Below are positions 62,346 to 64,000 of a stretch of 64,000 nucleotides of DNA, one piece after another. This stretch comes from Siniperca chuatsi. Taxonomy: Eukaryota; Chordata; Actinopteri; Centrarchiformes; Sinipercidae. The DNA is taken from contig NC_058046.1 in NCBI RefSeq assembly GCF_020085105.1, forward strand, positions 14,429,175-14,493,174. Direction: 5' to 3'. The position numbers and the translations under genes are program-made. Positions within the stretch are counted from its first letter, which is position 1. Every line of letters starts with the position of its first letter. Below the pieces are notes generated by a model that was given only the letters and a program-made list of their open reading frames with translations, searched no databases and was not told the origin of the DNA.

Positions 62346-62792
62346 CTAAATGGTAGATTAGTCCTTGAAATAAATATCTGTCACAATCAGTACTGCTCCT
62401 TCTGTTCAAGAAAGTTACAAAGTGCATCACAGCAAAAGATAAAAGAAAAAGGATGATAAAATCAAGGCATAGACAACTTACAAAGTAAGTTACCCCAAGG
62501 TTAACAGATAAAATGTTAAGGAAAACAAGTAAATGCAGTCACAATACACATTATAAAACATTAAAAAAACGCTTTAGCAGGAAAATTGCATGTTTAAAAG
62601 TGACTTGAAAGGACACACTGGCCCTGTCAGCCGGATTCAATCTGCTACATGTTTACTGTGTGGTGCCCTCTGCAGGAGATGCTGCAGTTTTTTTAACACA
62701 ATGAAGCTTTTGTGTTATAAATGCACCATATAACTTCCTTCTGTTTCACTGTGTCCTTTTTCTCTCATTGTTTCTGTCCTCGTCTCTCAGCT

Positions 62793-63266
62793 ATGCATTT
62801 CCAGGAGTGGTTACGGTCACTTCGCTCCAGCACTGGACTCAAAGGGTCTGAATCAGAGAACTTCTGGAGTCTTCTGCCGTCTCTGCCTCTGTCCTCCTTC
62901 TCCCTGTCCTCCCTGTCTCTGTCACCCTCCTCTCTCCTGGGTTTAGGAGCCCTGGCCTCTCTCACTGCGTACTGGCTGGTGACCCGTCCTCGACCCATGC
63001 GTCCTCCCTGTGATCTACAAGCCCAGTCTGTAGCTGTGAATGTGAGTGGATCAGGGTCGCTCGTGGCATCCTAATATTTAGACTTGTGTAAATGGCACAT
63101 GTCATTATCGTAAGAGTGTATTAAGGTGTTTGATAGGTGTGTTTGTTGTAGGGAGATCCCAGCTGCAGGCGATCAGCTCTACTTAAAGATGACGCACTGC
63201 TGGAGTTTTACTACGAGGACACCAGGACAGCCTATGACATGTTCCAGAGAGGCCTGAGGATCGCAG
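62793..63266 (+). CDS. Long-chain acyl-CoA synthetase, ACSL1/ACSL6 type, first two coding exons (3' partial)
   Basis: ACSL enzymes activate long-chain fatty acids with ATP and CoA at ER and mitochondrial outer membranes. Exons: 62793-63041 and 63152-63266, in phase. The second ends GCA G|gtggtg and the gene continues beyond the window. The N-terminus MHFQEWLRSLRS is followed by a Ser/Leu-rich low-complexity stretch, a membrane anchor (LLGLGALASLTAYWLVTRP) and the family signature PPCDLQAQSV. Exon 2 reads RRSALLKDDALLEFYYEDTR ... MFQRGLRIAG, aligning with ACSL1 (RRSALLDSDEPLVYFYDD) and ACSL6 (YYDDARTMYQVFRRGL). The AMP-binding catalytic core is outside the window, so the ACSL1 versus ACSL6 assignment is left open. 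The ATG lies two bases after an acceptor, implying a separate leader exon. The Ser/Leu run between the N-terminal helix and the anchor is unlike what I recall of mammalian ACSLs. Confidence 0.88.
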
Positions 63267-64000
63267 GTGGTGACAAGGGACACCTTCACAACAGAGTTCA
63301 TTGAACTTTAGCCTAAATTTTATTGTGTAATCATATCAAAGAAGACGATAAAAATGTCAACTAACATTGAAAGTTATATGTTCAGTTTTATGAGACAAAT
63401 GTTAATGCCCTTTAGTCTTATGAAAGGCTATCACGTTACTAAATGGGAAGTTGTTTTTTATGTTTTGGACAAAACTGACATTTTGTAGGATTTGAAGCAA
63501 CAGCCCTGATTTACAGTTAGTGCAGAAAATGGATGAAATTCTTAACAACCAAAAGTAATTTATTGATATATTATCAAAGTAACTCATTTGTTAAACAATC
63601 ACATTTATGTTAATGACAATGAAGTGTACTTAAAGTCTGATTTTAAAATGTGTTTTTGAATTATAACTGGTTACCATAATTAATTAACATTAGCTTTTTA
63701 TCATTCATTTAGTCAACTGTGGTGTAATAGCTACAATTACTCACACTACATAAATAATTCCACCAGAGCGTGATAAATGATTTTATTTCTTATTGTCCAT
63801 GCTTGTTTCTAGCTGTAGTAGTCAGATAATAAGTCATTTTAATTCCTTTTCATTTTCACATAACTTTTATTTGATTTGGGTCATAAGCAGAACTTTGATA
63901 TTCAAGGTAATAAGTCCCTATTCAAGCAAAAAAAAAAAAAAGCAAGATATCACAGACACCGTACTATAAATGTTGCGTATGTTTGAGCTGATGTGACACA
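63267..64000. other. Intron of the ACSL gene, AT-rich, nothing recognised
   Basis: Follows the donor at 63266/63267. No further exon with ACSL similarity is seen before the window ends. Confidence 0.6.

Larger units (their letters stand above)
57571..62792. other. Non-coding sequence, probably a long first intron of the ACSL gene
   Basis: No coding exon is recognised. Pyrimidine-rich stretches around 58800-59050 and 61080-61300 create long open frames without domain content. A possible small exon with acceptor tttacag and donor AGCAG|gtgtaa lies at 60489-60535, unsupported by similarity. Confidence 0.45.

Overview
The window is vertebrate genomic DNA, almost certainly from a ray-finned (percomorph-like) fish. 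Genes are split into many short exons with GT-AG introns. Introns and spacers carry dinucleotide and tetranucleotide microsatellites and several short dispersed elements of the kind common in teleosts. The encoded proteins are clear vertebrate orthologues. There are no operons, CRISPR arrays or prokaryotic signals. No tRNA or rRNA gene was recognised by eye.

Layout, left to right. (1) About 1.3-19.2 kb, plus strand: the 3' eighteen coding exons of bmp1 (tolloid/procollagen C-proteinase), from the furin site to the stop, with a 3'UTR to about 20.3 kb. (2) 23.2-30.9 kb, minus strand: a complete disp3 coding region (20 exons, 1343 residues), convergent with bmp1; a possible 5' leader exon lies near 35 kb. 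(3) 38.0-43.2 kb, minus strand: a complete DRP1-family dynamin (16 coding exons, 660 residues) that is unusually divergent from vertebrate DNM1L and has a shortened variable domain. (4) 44.8-47.3 kb, minus strand: complete ubl4a (4 exons, 162 residues) with an in-frame serine repeat. (5) 49.8-56.5 kb, plus strand: a complete 19-exon, 683-residue gene of the cGMP-dependent protein kinase I family. (6) 62.8-63.3 kb, plus strand: the first two coding exons of a long-chain acyl-CoA synthetase (ACSL1/6 type) running off the right edge.

The most striking content is gene 5. Its N-terminal leucine zipper is almost that of PKG I-beta. Downstream, both cyclic-nucleotide pockets have lost their phosphate-binding arginine (to His and Gln), and the kinase domain has lost the ATP lysine (to Arg), the DFG aspartate (to Gly) and the first glycine of the glycine loop. 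All 19 exons nevertheless stay open and in phase. It reads as a predicted pseudo-PKG that could act by dimerisation or scaffolding. The divergent dynamin is the second point of interest: it has an altered G4 motif (SKLD), a variable domain about 75 residues shorter than the long human isoform, and both regulatory serine contexts retained.

The genes do not form one pathway. bmp1 acts in extracellular matrix and BMP signalling, disp3 in sterol/Hedgehog-related membrane biology, the dynamin in organelle fission, ubl4a in tail-anchored protein delivery, the PKG-like gene in cyclic-nucleotide signalling, and the ACSL gene in fatty-acid activation. Exon boundaries were assigned by hand from splice consensus, reading phase and remembered family alignment; coding lengths are divisible by three for the four complete genes.
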